This document shows, in pieces, positions 45,101-53,347 of a DNA stretch of 64,000 nucleotides; positions within the stretch are counted from its first letter, which is position 1, and every line of letters starts with the position of its first letter. Under the pieces are notes generated by a model. It ran no database searches. It was not told the origin of the DNA and worked only from the letters and a program-made list of their open reading frames with translations. Made by a program: the position numbers and the translations under genes. This DNA comes from Acidimicrobiaceae bacterium (GTDB taxonomy: Bacteria > Actinomycetota > Acidimicrobiia > Acidimicrobiales > RAAP-2): contig PMOI01000017.1 of the NCBI GenBank assembly GCA_003162475.1, positions 1-64,000 of the forward strand, in the 5' to 3' direction.

Positions 45101-45527
45101 CATTGACGGGCACGCGGCGAAAGTGGTGAACAGCGTGACGCGCCGTCTCGTGATTGAGGTCACCGAACACGCGCAGATCAATAACTACGCCGCCATTCGT
45201 AGGGCCCTTAAAGAGATCGGCAACTGCCAACTCGCCGTCGACGACGCGGGCGCTGGTTACACCAGCCTCAGTCACATTTTGGAGTTGCAACCGGACTTCG
45301 TGAAATTGGACATCTCCATGGTCCGCGGCATCGACACCGATCCCGCCCGTCAGGCCATGGTCGCGGGTATGTGCCACTTCGCGTCGCAGAGTCGCACCAC
45401 GCTCATCGCCGAGGGAATAGAGACGGAGGACGAAGCAAACATGCTTCGCCAACTCGGTGTACCCCTTGGCGAAGCCGGGATGCTCGGCCAGGGCTACCTC
45501 TTCGGTCGACCCAAGAAGCTCAAGTAG
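42180..45527 (+). CDS. Multi-sensor PAS/GAF/EAL c-di-GMP phosphodiesterase
   Basis: 1115 residues, no membrane helix. The order read from sequence is PAS (about 45-155), PAS (165-285), PAS (290-405), GAF (425-575), PAS (588-700), GAF (720-865) and EAL (890-1110). The EAL domain keeps the catalytic set: Glu in YEALTRF (about 915), Asn in LSLNFSP, Glu in EVTEH, the Asp pair in VDDAGAGYTS, Lys in FVKLD, Glu in AEGIET and Gln in QGYLFGRP. It should therefore degrade c-di-GMP. No GGDEF domain is present, which is less common among proteins with this many sensor domains. It lies 3 kb from the pilus locus and could couple redox, light or ligand sensing to motility or matrix formation (inference). 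Confidence 0.9.
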   Translation: MDKQRRTPKVRPAQVSAGDSVVPPKTDSTDELLAQLKLERARLSTTLDSLMDPHVMFEAVRDSSGTVIDFVFADANDAAIEYNHSTREEMIGGRLLDILPGHVPSGVFATYVHALETGEPLILDDSVYFNEIMGSERHCDVRALKVGDGLSYTWRDVTERVQLSEKYRLLAENASDIVYETDPEGLIKWMSPSVQRILEWNPDELLGTSSFDMIFDEDLAKVRAHRRRTMKGELTQAIEARYRTSSGDLHWMSVSARPARDSVGNVGTLIVGLRSIDAEVATRYSLAASESHYRLLAENSSDVVVETDFEGLIKWASPSSQQVLGWLPRFLVGTQSLDLVAPDDFTKAAAFQKRVRSGARIESEQLRFKTSGGDLRWMTLRVQAARDESGKVTGGIIGMSDCESEVVAQRAAKTLSAGSRVLVRSEREEDLLVQMCQAAVDEGGYLLAWYGRRVDDAERSVVKVAMSSEHRDYVEAINVNWNDGPGGQGPVGTVIRTGEPVVYQDLATDSNFAPWRQRAKDNGFRSCIGLPVYVDGEVDGSLQVLAAERGAFDDHVVEVLKDLADEMGYGIKRLRDHERLVKSLNDQTLLSNAIDQASESIVITDPESTILYANPSAVRTSEYALGEIIGANPRLFQSELHDPTFFQIMWAHLHGGEPWHGTLINRRKGGDLYEEDTTISPVHDAEGSLLAYVAVKRDLTIERRLETHRTREQKDRLAILDIMQEVRRADSLRETAEAFCLAAATLASIDAALMVLVQGDGTLLTIGTGGEHLGGAASGSTLEFPRPEYLTERTNAGAWWLDLTSSKLIVDDEFTARMIDGGFTAVGNVPIRWEGELVGILALASKDLDAPEWMSSRLPVFEELGSYAGALFGAEAEVFSRGESLRSEILSVIKHQRFHCVFQPFVNLETGQVVGYEALTRFDGGERPDLRFLQAHTVGLGSELEAICAQTALESALDLPPEIWLSLNFSPAALIDGHAAKVVNSVTRRLVIEVTEHAQINNYAAIRRALKEIGNCQLAVDDAGAGYTSLSHILELQPDFVKLDISMVRGIDTDPARQAMVAGMCHFASQSRTTLIAEGIETEDEANMLRQLGVPLGEAGMLGQGYLFGRPKKLK

Positions 45528-45691
45528 CTCGACCACCGTCTTCGAGCGCCGCAGTGACCGCGCGTCAAACCCTGTCGAGATCTCGAACGATGGTGACGAA
45601 TTCGCAAAGAACGACGGACTGGTCCCTCATCTGAGCAGCCGGCGTTGCGCGCGTCATCAACCTTGCCTCAGAGTCCTAGGGTGAGCCCAGC

Positions 45692-46696
45692 ATGATTCCC
45701 CTCTCCGTACTCGACCTCGCCACGGTGGCGACTGGTTCATCACCGGCGCAAGCACTTCAAGAGACGACCGAGACGTCGCGCGTCGCGGAGCAACTCGGCT
45801 ACCACCGACTCTGGGTCGCGGAACACCACGCGATGTCGGCGATCGCCAGTTCAGCACCCGCGGTACTCATCGCGCACCTCGCGAACGCCACCACGACGCT
45901 GCGTCTCGGGTCGGGCGGCGTCATGTTGCCCAATCACTCACCGTTGGTCGTCGCCGAACAGTTCGCCACGCTCGAGGCGCTCCATCCGGGCCGGATCGAT
46001 CTGGGGCTGGGTCGCGCGCCCGGAACCGACCCGCGGACCGCGCGGGCCCTTCGACGCGCCGGGGACCTCCGAGCCGACTCCTTCCCTGATGACGTGGTGG
46101 AACTGATCAGCTACCTTCTCCCGCGCGGGGGTCAGCCGTCTCACCCCTTCGCCACCCCAGGTAATGGGTACCTCCCGGAAGTCTGGCTGCTTGGCTCCTC
46201 CACGTTCAGCGCTCAACTGGCGGGAACGTTGGGTCTTCCCTTCTCGTTCGCGTACCATTTCGCCCCCACGCTCCTCGATCCCGCGCTCGAGATCTACCGC
46301 TCGACGTTCCAACCTTCGCTGTTGCTCGAGAGTCCCCGGGTCATGGTCGCCGTCTCGGTACTTTGCGCCCCGACCGCCGAGGAAGCTCACTGGCTCGCGG
46401 GTTCGACTGCACTCAGTATTCTCCAGCGCCGTACTGGCCAGATGGGCCTACTGCCGTCGCCCCAAGAAGCCGAGGCCCATCCCTTTACCCCTGATGAAAG
46501 AGCCATCGTCGATGAGGCCATGGCGACCCACGTGATCGGCGACCCTTCGACGGTTCACGAAGGACTCGAGCAGTTGCGCCGTCGAACGGCGTCGGACGAA
46601 CTGATGCTTTCGACCCGTACCCACTCGTACGACGCGCGAGTGCGCTCGTTGTCGTTGATCGCCGAATCGTGGGGTCTCGCTCCAGCGAAGCACTGA
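45692..46696 (+). CDS. Luciferase-like (LLM class) flavin-dependent oxidoreductase
   Basis: 334 residues. The N-terminus [30 protein letters not shown] and [39 protein letters not shown] are typical of the MsnO8-like LLM group that uses FMNH2 or F420. The C-terminal helices include the cofactor-proximal [24 protein letters not shown]. The substrate is not evident. It is a single gene. Confidence 0.9.
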   Translation: MIPLSVLDLATVATGSSPAQALQETTETSRVAEQLGYHRLWVAEHHAMSAIASSAPAVLIAHLANATTTLRLGSGGVMLPNHSPLVVAEQFATLEALHPGRIDLGLGRAPGTDPRTARALRRAGDLRADSFPDDVVELISYLLPRGGQPSHPFATPGNGYLPEVWLLGSSTFSAQLAGTLGLPFSFAYHFAPTLLDPALEIYRSTFQPSLLLESPRVMVAVSVLCAPTAEEAHWLAGSTALSILQRRTGQMGLLPSPQEAEAHPFTPDERAIVDEAMATHVIGDPSTVHEGLEQLRRRTASDELMLSTRTHSYDARVRSLSLIAESWGLAPAKH

Positions 46697-46824
46697 TCGG
46701 CGCCGAGACTCTTGGGGCGGTCAATATATGGTGCCTCGGGTCAAGAGTGTCCGCTGAGGACGGGACTTCGAACGTCGGTGCCCGTTGCGCGTGACCTTGT
46801 GGCGCTTCGCGGGTGCACGACGCC

Positions 46825-47985
46825 TCAGTCGCCCTTCTCTCGTTTCGCGAACGGATCGGACTTTTCCTTCTTATTACGAGTGCTCGTAATCGCCTGACGA
46901 ACAGCTTCGACGTCCGACGTCGCCCGATAGTGGCGTCCACGCTTCTCACCCACCGCCTCGAGAAGTCCCACTTCGGCCAACTGACGAAGGTCTCGGCTTG
47001 CCGTGGCCTCAGTGATCTCCTCGAGAGACGTCTCGTCCAACGCCGCTCGATAGGTGGAACTTCGAACGCGAAGACCTAATGAGGCGTCGAAGAGGGCGAC
47101 CATGCTTCGATCGGACAGCCCTCGAGACGCCGCCAACTTCTCGAGGCGATTCCAGATCAGTTCGTGCTCGCCCATTCTGCGTTTGATGGTCTGGGCTTGG
47201 CGAAGATGCGTGGTGAGCATGAAGCGCACCCAGGGACGAGTATCGCGTTCGGGCTGATAGGAACCTGAGGCAACGTTCGCGAGCACGTCGACGTAGGCCT
47301 GAGTATTTCGACCGAGATACTCTTCGACGCTTCCAAAGGTAGGAGAGAGGACGCCTTGCCTCGCGAGAACGAGAGTGTGAAGACACCGTCCCATTCTTCC
47401 GTTACGACTTTCGAAGGGTTGGATCATAACGAGATTGAGATGAGCGATGGCGGCTCGGACCAAGGCCGGCGAACCGTCCGAGGTTTGAAGCGATACCACG
47501 AACTCGTCCATTAACGCGGGCACGTCACCCGCGTCAGGCCCCGCGTAGTGCGTCTCAACATTTTCAATGCTCGGCAGCGAGGCGGGACCCACGCGCCAAC
47601 GACCTGGACGACTCTTCACGTCGTAACTTCCCATGATGAAGTGAAGGACCCTTAAGAGCTGACCCGAGTAGGTGAAGTCGACGTCACTCGAAAGTTGCGA
47701 TACGTACGACAATGCGTCACCGTAACCCTTGAGGGCGAGGCGCGTCTCGTCGTCGGCGTCGATCGGAAGTTCTCCGAGGTCAATCGCCGTGGTGTCATCG
47801 AGCAGGACGTTCATTCCGTCAATCGCGCCAGAACCCTGTATGGCTCGCGCGAACTGGATCCGCGTCGACGACGCCGACCAACGCCGCACCTCTTGAAGGC
47901 GCAGACGAAGACTCGCGTTCAACTCTCCGATTCTGGCGAGAACGGCAATTTCTTCATCATCAAGAGGTGGTGCCTGAAATACCAT
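46825..47985 (-). CDS. Fic-family protein with degenerate active-site motif and C-terminal winged helix
   Basis: 386 residues from the ATG at 47985 (GCGAGG upstream). A Fic N-terminal domain includes RPGRWRVGPASLPSIENVE; the core helix reads IQPFESRNGRMGR, compared with the canonical HPFxDGNGRxGR. The catalytic His is Gln189, and Asp-Gly is Ser-Arg. The N-terminal inhibitory helix reads GSGAIDGMN, close to (S/T)xxxE(G/N) but with Asp. The C-terminus (about 290-365) looks like a winged helix (SLEEITEATASRDLRQLAEVGLLEAVG, RGRHYRAT). AMPylation by the usual mechanism should therefore be lost or changed. A palindrome just upstream of the gene (48038-48055) suggests autoregulation. Convergent with the oxidoreductase gene. 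Confidence 0.82.
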   Translation of the reverse strand: MVFQAPPLDDEEIAVLARIGELNASLRLRLQEVRRWSASSTRIQFARAIQGSGAIDGMNVLLDDTTAIDLGELPIDADDETRLALKGYGDALSYVSQLSSDVDFTYSGQLLRVLHFIMGSYDVKSRPGRWRVGPASLPSIENVETHYAGPDAGDVPALMDEFVVSLQTSDGSPALVRAAIAHLNLVMIQPFESRNGRMGRCLHTLVLARQGVLSPTFGSVEEYLGRNTQAYVDVLANVASGSYQPERDTRPWVRFMLTTHLRQAQTIKRRMGEHELIWNRLEKLAASRGLSDRSMVALFDASLGLRVRSSTYRAALDETSLEEITEATASRDLRQLAEVGLLEAVGEKRGRHYRATSDVEAVRQAITSTRNKKEKSDPFAKREKGD

Positions 47986-48037
47986 CAAATGTCCTCGCAA
48001 GCTTCAGCTTCTATGTCTGATTGTAATCAACATCCCA

Positions 48038-48055
48038 GTAATACGTGGGTATTAC
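48038..48055. promoter_or_regulatory. Palindrome GTAATAC-GTGG-GTATTAC before the Fic gene
   Basis: A perfect 7-bp inverted repeat around four bases, 53-70 bases upstream of the Fic start on the minus strand. It is a plausible operator for the winged-helix domain of the Fic protein itself. No second copy was seen elsewhere in the window. Confidence 0.5.
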
Positions 48056-48715
48056 GAGACGTTTCGTGATGTCGAGTTATTCCAAACGATGTCGAGGAGC
48101 TTTCATGACGGTGCTGAGCCCCAGTCATCTTCATCTTGGGGCGCCCCCTCGACGAGCGCTTCATCTGAATCTCATGACGTCGCGCACGTCGACGAAAAGA
48201 TCCGATACTTATCATCATGCGCGTCGACCTCACGCGTCGACCGCCGAACACGTCAGGTGGTCTTGGCTCATTCGGACTGACCGTTATGTCGTGAGTGCCG
48301 AAGAGTGACCGTACCTACCGTCACTCTTCGCAGTAGAGAAACCGTCAACGTGACAATCGACAACGTTGACGTTTCACTTCGACTTAGAAGTCCAACTTCG
48401 GAGCCGCGATGGAACGCTCAACACGTCATCGACGCGAAGGGCGTTCGAACATGTCGACACGATGACCGCGTCACATCGTCGAGACAGCGAGATCACCTTC
48501 AACGCGATAAGTAATTCGTATTCTTTGACGCTAAGAGTGACGTCACGATTAAAAATTGGATTGACAAAAATACCTCAACGGAATCACACTCCACCAATTT
48601 CACGGTCTTTTGGTGTACTTTTGCTTTCGTCGGTAGGGCGATCTTTTCGCAATCCATTTTCTCTACATCCAAAATAGATTACGTAATAGAAGTTATTTCC
48701 TAGAGCAAATGCGGG
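48056..48715. other. 660-base intergenic region before the pilus operon, AT-rich at the end
   Basis: ORFs here are short, overlap on both strands and lack ribosome sites. Two further inverted repeats occur: CGAAGAGTGAC/GTCACTCTTCG (48299-48309 and 48320-48330) and CGTCAACGT/ACGTTGACG (48343-48351 and 48363-48371). The last 200 bases are markedly AT-rich for this genome, contain TTGACA near 48565 and the palindrome ATTACGTAAT near 48680, and probably carry the pilB promoter. The hairpins may end a transcript or belong to a leader RNA. Confidence 0.4.
48299..48330. other. 11-bp inverted repeat in the pilB upstream region
   Basis: CGAAGAGTGAC at 48299-48309 pairs with GTCACTCTTCG at 48320-48330; loop of ten bases, no T-run. 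It is a candidate terminator or protein-binding site. Confidence 0.4.
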
Positions 48716-50575
48716 GTGATTGTGGCTTTCAAAAAGAAGAACCGAAGTGAGGATCTTGACGCCAAGAACCTTGATGGCGGTTCCGTCGGACTTCTCACTG
48801 ACGTTAATCCACAGGGCGAAAATATTGGTGGAGACTCTCAACTTTCAAGTGAGCCGTCGAGTTCTAAAACAATCGATCCCAACACCCCGTCCGCTCCACG
48901 CCAAGTTCGCCTCGGTGAGGTCCTCATCAGTTCCAATCTCATCACCGAGGCCCAACTCACCCAGGCCCTCGAAATGCAACGCGACGCCGGGGGCCGACTC
49001 GGCGAGGTCCTCGTCAGTCTCGGAGCTCTCACCGAACAGGCACTCGCCCAAGCTCTCGCGAACTTCTTTGGTTTCGAAGTGGCGAACCTTCGCCGCGACG
49101 TCTTCGACCCAGAAGTTCTGTCACTCATCTCGGAAGACGTGGCCCGAGAGACCGCGTCCTTTCCCGTCCGTTTGGATGACGACGCTCTCTACATTGCTGT
49201 CGCCGAACCGAGCGAAGAACTACGGGCCCGACTGAGCCAAGCGAGTGGCAAGCCTGTTCAACTACTGATCGCCCCCCTCGGTGACATTCGTTGGGCCATC
49301 GACAGTAACTACCACGCGCTCGGCAGCGTCGATAAGTTGGTCCAGGCTTTCGAGTCCGTCGAAGGTTCTCGCAAGCGCACCGTTGAAACGTCCGAGCCAC
49401 TGATCGTCGCCGACGACGCGCCGGTCGTTCAGGTCGTGGACCGCATTCTCACCCAGGCCATGCGCGACCGTGCGTCTGACGTACACATCGAGCCAGCGGA
49501 CGACATCGTGCGCGTGCGCTTTCGTATTGACGGCGCCCTCAAGGAAGTCCTGCAGTTGCCCGCGACGATTGGGCCAGGCCTCGTGAGTCGAATCAAGGTC
49601 ATGGCGAACATGAACATCGTCGAACGACGTCGTCCCCAGGACGGTCAACTCACGATCATGATTGATGGCAAAGAGGTCGACGTGCGCGTCGCCACCACCG
49701 CCACCATCATGGGCGAAAGCTGCGTCATGCGACTGCTCGACAAGACGCGCTCGGTACTTCGCCTCAACGACCTCGGCATGCCCGTCAAAACCCACGCCGC
49801 GTACTCGAAAATCGTTCGCTCCCCCTTCGGCATGGTGTTGTGCGCCGGTCCGACCGGTAGTGGAAAGACGACAACTCTCTACGCGACCTTGAGTGAGGTG
49901 AGTAATCCCACGATCAACGTCATGACCATCGAGGACCCGGTCGAGTACATCTTTCCCTCGATCAACCAGATCCAGACCAACGAGCAGGCGGGCTTGACGT
50001 TCGCGACCGGTCTCCGATCAATTCTGCGCCAGGACCCTGACGTGATCCTGGTCGGAGAGATCCGAGACGTCGAGACGACCCGCGTCGCGGTACAGTCCGC
50101 ACTGACCGGGCACTTCGTCGTGTCGTCACTTCACGCGACGGACTCCGTGTCGGCGTTGCACCGTTTTCTCGACATGGGCATCGAGTCGTTCCTCATTGCG
50201 TCGTCAGTTCTCGCGGTCGTTGGCCAGCGGCTCCTTCGTCGGATCTGTCCGTCGTGCAAGACGACCTACACCCCTTCCGACGAAGAGATGATCTTCTATC
50301 AAGAAGGCGGCGGGACAGCCAAGGAGACCTTCTATATAGGTGTCGGCTGCAACTTCTGCGCGAACACGGGTTACAAGGACCGTATTGGTGTCTATGAGCT
50401 TCTCATCATGACACCCGAGCTGCGCCGTCTCATCGTCGGTTGGGCAACCCAAGAGGAGTTACGCAATATGGCCGTGAAGCAAGGAATGAGCACACTTCGC
50501 CAAGAGGCAATCAACTTGGTAACCCAGGACGTCACCTCAATCGCCGAGGTCATCAGGAGCATGTACACACTATGA
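48716..50575 (+). CDS. pilB: Type IV pilus assembly ATPase PilB
   Basis: 619 residues from a GTG at 48716 (a second GTG at 48722 is equally possible). An N-terminal MshEN/c-di-GMP-binding-type domain appears (about 55-145, RLGEVLISSNLITEAQLTQAL and GRLGEVLVSLGALTEQAL). The ATPase core has Walker A GPTGSGKTTT (about 380), an Asp box and Walker B DVILVGEIRDVET. A C-terminal zinc site is formed by CPSC (about 511) and CNFC (about 546). PilB drives pilus extension from the inner membrane. The MshEN-type N-terminus hints at direct c-di-GMP control, which fits the EAL protein 3 kb away (inference). The stop overlaps the pilC start (ATGA). Confidence 0.93.
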   Translation: MIVAFKKKNRSEDLDAKNLDGGSVGLLTDVNPQGENIGGDSQLSSEPSSSKTIDPNTPSAPRQVRLGEVLISSNLITEAQLTQALEMQRDAGGRLGEVLVSLGALTEQALAQALANFFGFEVANLRRDVFDPEVLSLISEDVARETASFPVRLDDDALYIAVAEPSEELRARLSQASGKPVQLLIAPLGDIRWAIDSNYHALGSVDKLVQAFESVEGSRKRTVETSEPLIVADDAPVVQVVDRILTQAMRDRASDVHIEPADDIVRVRFRIDGALKEVLQLPATIGPGLVSRIKVMANMNIVERRRPQDGQLTIMIDGKEVDVRVATTATIMGESCVMRLLDKTRSVLRLNDLGMPVKTHAAYSKIVRSPFGMVLCAGPTGSGKTTTLYATLSEVSNPTINVMTIEDPVEYIFPSINQIQTNEQAGLTFATGLRSILRQDPDVILVGEIRDVETTRVAVQSALTGHFVVSSLHATDSVSALHRFLDMGIESFLIASSVLAVVGQRLLRRICPSCKTTYTPSDEEMIFYQEGGGTAKETFYIGVGCNFCANTGYKDRIGVYELLIMTPELRRLIVGWATQEELRNMAVKQGMSTLRQEAINLVTQDVTSIAEVIRSMYTL

Positions 50576-51798
50576 GCAAGGACAAGACACTCACTGCCTA
50601 CCGCTACAAGGCGTTAGACGAATCCGGCAAGCAGGTATCGGGCAGCGAATCGGCCGCCTCGACCGGCGCCGCGCACGTGGCCCTCCTCGCCCGTGGCCTC
50701 CAGCCCCTCGAGGTCAGCGCCAAGAAAAACTTGGCGAAATTCGAGATTACCCAGAAGAAGGTGCCCCGAAAGGACTTGACGAACTTCACGCGCCAGTTGG
50801 CAGTCTTCATGCGCGCGGGTATCCCGATCATGGAGGCGCTCGAGGTCATCACCGAAGAGACCCAGAACAAGATGTTGAAGGTCGTTCTGTTGGAGATGGT
50901 GGACAGTCTTCGCGCCGGTGACACGTTTGCCGCGGCCGCGGCCATCCACCCCGAGGCTTTTCCCAACTTCTACGTGGGGATCCTCGAGTCGGCGGAGTTG
51001 ACCGGCAACTTAGACACGGTGCTCAACCAACTCGCCGACTACATCGATCGTGATACCAAGGCTCGCGGCAAAGTCACGGCGGCCCTCATCTATCCTGCGG
51101 TCGTCGCGTGCATGTCGGTTGTGACGGTGGTAGTCCTCGCCGTGTTCGTTATGCCGCGCTTCGTAGTATTTTTCGCGAGCCTCAACGCGAAGCTTCCCCT
51201 CATAACGCGCCTACTGCTGAGCGTCACGTCATTTGTCGGCAAAGACTGGTACTTCGAACTCGCCTTCGTGATCATCATCGTGGGCGGCTTCATGACGATG
51301 CGCCGTAGCGATAAGGGTCGAGATCTTCTCGATTCGTGGATGTTGAAGCTTCCCGTCATCGGTGACCTCACCGAGACCGCGATCATCGAACGGGTCTGTC
51401 GAGTGCTTGCTTCGATGCTTCGAGCTGGCGTCGACCTTCCGCGCTCGATGGCCGTCACGGCCGAATCCTCCAACAACGCCGTGTACAAGAAGGCCCTCGA
51501 GGGCGTACGCGAGGCGATGATGCAAGGTCAGGGCCTTTCGGGACCGATCAACTTGACGGAACTGTTCCCAGCCGCCGCTCGCCAAATGTTTCGCGTCGGT
51601 GAGGAGACTGGAACCCTTGACCAGCAACTCGAAGTCGCCGCGGCGTACTACAACCGCGAACTGGAGACCAAGTTGGAGCGGGCCACGGCCCTCTTTGAGC
51701 CAGCCATCATCATTCTCATGGGTGTCGTCGTCGGATTCGTGGCGATAGCCCTTATTTCAGCGATGTACGGCATCTATAACCAGGTACAAGTTGGATGA
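50572..51798 (+). CDS. pilC: Type IV pilus inner-membrane platform PilC
   Basis: 408 residues from the ATG at 50572; the in-frame extension upstream lies inside pilB. Two GspF domains are present, with RKDLTNFTRQLAVFMRAGIPIMEALEVI and IIERVCRVLASMLRAGVDLPRSM at equivalent positions, and three membrane segments including a C-terminal one. PilC links the ATPases to the growing pilus. The ATGA junctions with pilB and the next gene indicate one coupled transcript. Confidence 0.93.
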   Translation: MSKDKTLTAYRYKALDESGKQVSGSESAASTGAAHVALLARGLQPLEVSAKKNLAKFEITQKKVPRKDLTNFTRQLAVFMRAGIPIMEALEVITEETQNKMLKVVLLEMVDSLRAGDTFAAAAAIHPEAFPNFYVGILESAELTGNLDTVLNQLADYIDRDTKARGKVTAALIYPAVVACMSVVTVVVLAVFVMPRFVVFFASLNAKLPLITRLLLSVTSFVGKDWYFELAFVIIIVGGFMTMRRSDKGRDLLDSWMLKLPVIGDLTETAIIERVCRVLASMLRAGVDLPRSMAVTAESSNNAVYKKALEGVREAMMQGQGLSGPINLTELFPAAARQMFRVGEETGTLDQQLEVAAAYYNRELETKLERATALFEPAIIILMGVVVGFVAIALISAMYGIYNQVQVG

Positions 51799-53270
51799 GC
51801 ACTGAGAAGATCCAACGCAGTATGAAGTGGCCTATTGGTCGCGGAAAGACCGGCCTGATTTCCAGCGGTAGGCGTCAGCGTGGCCAAAAACTCGAGGAGG
51901 GATTCACGCTCGTGGAACTTCTCATCGTCGTAACGATTCTTCCCATGATCGTCGGCGCACTCTCGCTTGGTCTTATTTCGATCCTGTCCTTGCAGTCAGG
52001 TGTCGCCAACCGGCTCGCCAACACGTCGGACTCGCAGGTCGTGTCGGCAAGCTACCAAGACGACATTCAGTCCGCCGGCGAGGTCACAACCGCCGCGACG
52101 AGCACGCCCCAGTGTGGCGCGGGAACCGGTACTCAACTCCTCGGTCTCGAGTCGGACCTCAATCGAGGAACGGGCGTGTGGCAGACGACCATCTCGTACG
52201 TGAGTGTGACCAATTCGAGCGCCCCAACACCCACGTACTCGCTTGAGCGACTCTTCTGCATCAACGGTTCCTACACGCCTGTGAGTACGACAACACTTTC
52301 CTACAATCTCCAGAGCAGCCAGGCCGTGCCCGCCATCAGTTGTGTGTCGAGCGCGAGCAGCCTTCTTTGTTCCCAGAGTCTTGCCGCGCAACAGTACATT
52401 TCCGCACAGAACATCTCGGACATCACGTTCACGGTCGTTGAACCAGAGCCGAATAACCAGAACGCCAGCCCCTCATGCGCCACGGGAAGTTACTGCTATT
52501 CGCTGACCGGAAGCCCGGTAGCGAGCGCGTCGTCGACGAATACCGGCTCACCCTTTACGGCCAACACCACGACCAGTTGTGGATTTGCCAGTCCCGACAC
52601 TGGCACGTACTCAGGCAGCCTCTGTTTCGTGGACTTCAGTTTCCTCAATTCTCCCGCCGCGATGGCACAGGCCACGGGCGGCGGTTGTCTCGAGTTGTCC
52701 GTGAGCTTGCCGGGAAACTACACCATGTACTTCTGCTTGCAAATTGTCGGCAACACGGTGCTGCCGTGGTACTTACCCACCTATCCCCAAGCCTTTCTTG
52801 GCAACATCAACAACATCAGCGGCGTCAACGTACCTTTCTACACTGGCATCGCGGGAGACCCAGCCCTCTATCAGCGCGTCTCAGGCTCCTTGAACACAAT
52901 CAACTTCACAAATATTTCAGTGGTCAGCCCCAATGGAACATTGGCGACAGGATGGGAAGCCGTCAGCGCTGACGCCGAATCGACCGACCCGAACGAATAC
53001 ATCACCTGGACCGCGAACACGGCCGTGAATTGGATCCCTAATGGCGAAGCAGTCGACATTGTCGATAACTCACCCGTTGGGAACGCGTGTAATACGGGTG
53101 TCGACCTTGTACAGATCAGCGCGGACGAAGTCGAGTGTTCGAATGTTGGTGGAACGAGTGTCACGAAGACCGGCACCACGATGGTCGCCGCTATAGCCCC
53201 GTCGTCGCTCAGCGCGACGATGCAAGGGAATGGTCTTCAGGCGATCACCTTTGGACTGTTGGTGCCATGA
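51795..53270 (+). CDS. Prepilin-like protein with large extracellular domain
   Basis: 491 residues. A long basic leader ends in KLEEG|FTLVELLIVV: cleavage after Gly36 by a prepilin peptidase gives Phe1 and Glu5, the canonical pilin start. The hydrophobic helix continues to about residue 66. The rest is Ser/Thr/Asn-rich with many Cys and no match I can name. Its size is well above that of a usual minor pilin (150-250), so it is probably a modular minor pilin (PilW/PilV position). Both ends form ATGA junctions with neighbours. Confidence 0.82.
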   Translation: MSTEKIQRSMKWPIGRGKTGLISSGRRQRGQKLEEGFTLVELLIVVTILPMIVGALSLGLISILSLQSGVANRLANTSDSQVVSASYQDDIQSAGEVTTAATSTPQCGAGTGTQLLGLESDLNRGTGVWQTTISYVSVTNSSAPTPTYSLERLFCINGSYTPVSTTTLSYNLQSSQAVPAISCVSSASSLLCSQSLAAQQYISAQNISDITFTVVEPEPNNQNASPSCATGSYCYSLTGSPVASASSTNTGSPFTANTTTSCGFASPDTGTYSGSLCFVDFSFLNSPAAMAQATGGGCLELSVSLPGNYTMYFCLQIVGNTVLPWYLPTYPQAFLGNINNISGVNVPFYTGIAGDPALYQRVSGSLNTINFTNISVVSPNGTLATGWEAVSADAESTDPNEYITWTANTAVNWIPNGEAVDIVDNSPVGNACNTGVDLVQISADEVECSNVGGTSVTKTGTTMVAAIAPSSLSATMQGNGLQAITFGLLVP

Positions 53271-53347
53271 GTAGTGACCTGGTCCCGGATGAACTCCGAA
53301 TGGATCACGTGACCCGTTACGCCACGAAAGGCGTCGTCGTCCGATGA
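53267..53347 (+). CDS. 26-codon coupled ORF between two prepilin genes
   Basis: ATG at 53267 overlaps the stop of the preceding gene (ATGA), and its own stop (53345-53347) overlaps the ATG of the giant pilin (ATGA). The product would be MSSDLVPDELRM, then DHVTRYATKGVVVR. No signal or membrane helix is visible. The double coupling suggests it is translated, either to deliver ribosomes to the giant gene or as a micro-protein. It is too short for family assignment. Confidence 0.5.
   Translation: MSSDLVPDELRMDHVTRYATKGVVVR

Noticed and set aside
48045..48677. Several 60-100 codon ORFs upstream of pilB
   Set aside because: They overlap one another on both strands, are Ser/Arg/Thr-rich and lack start signals.
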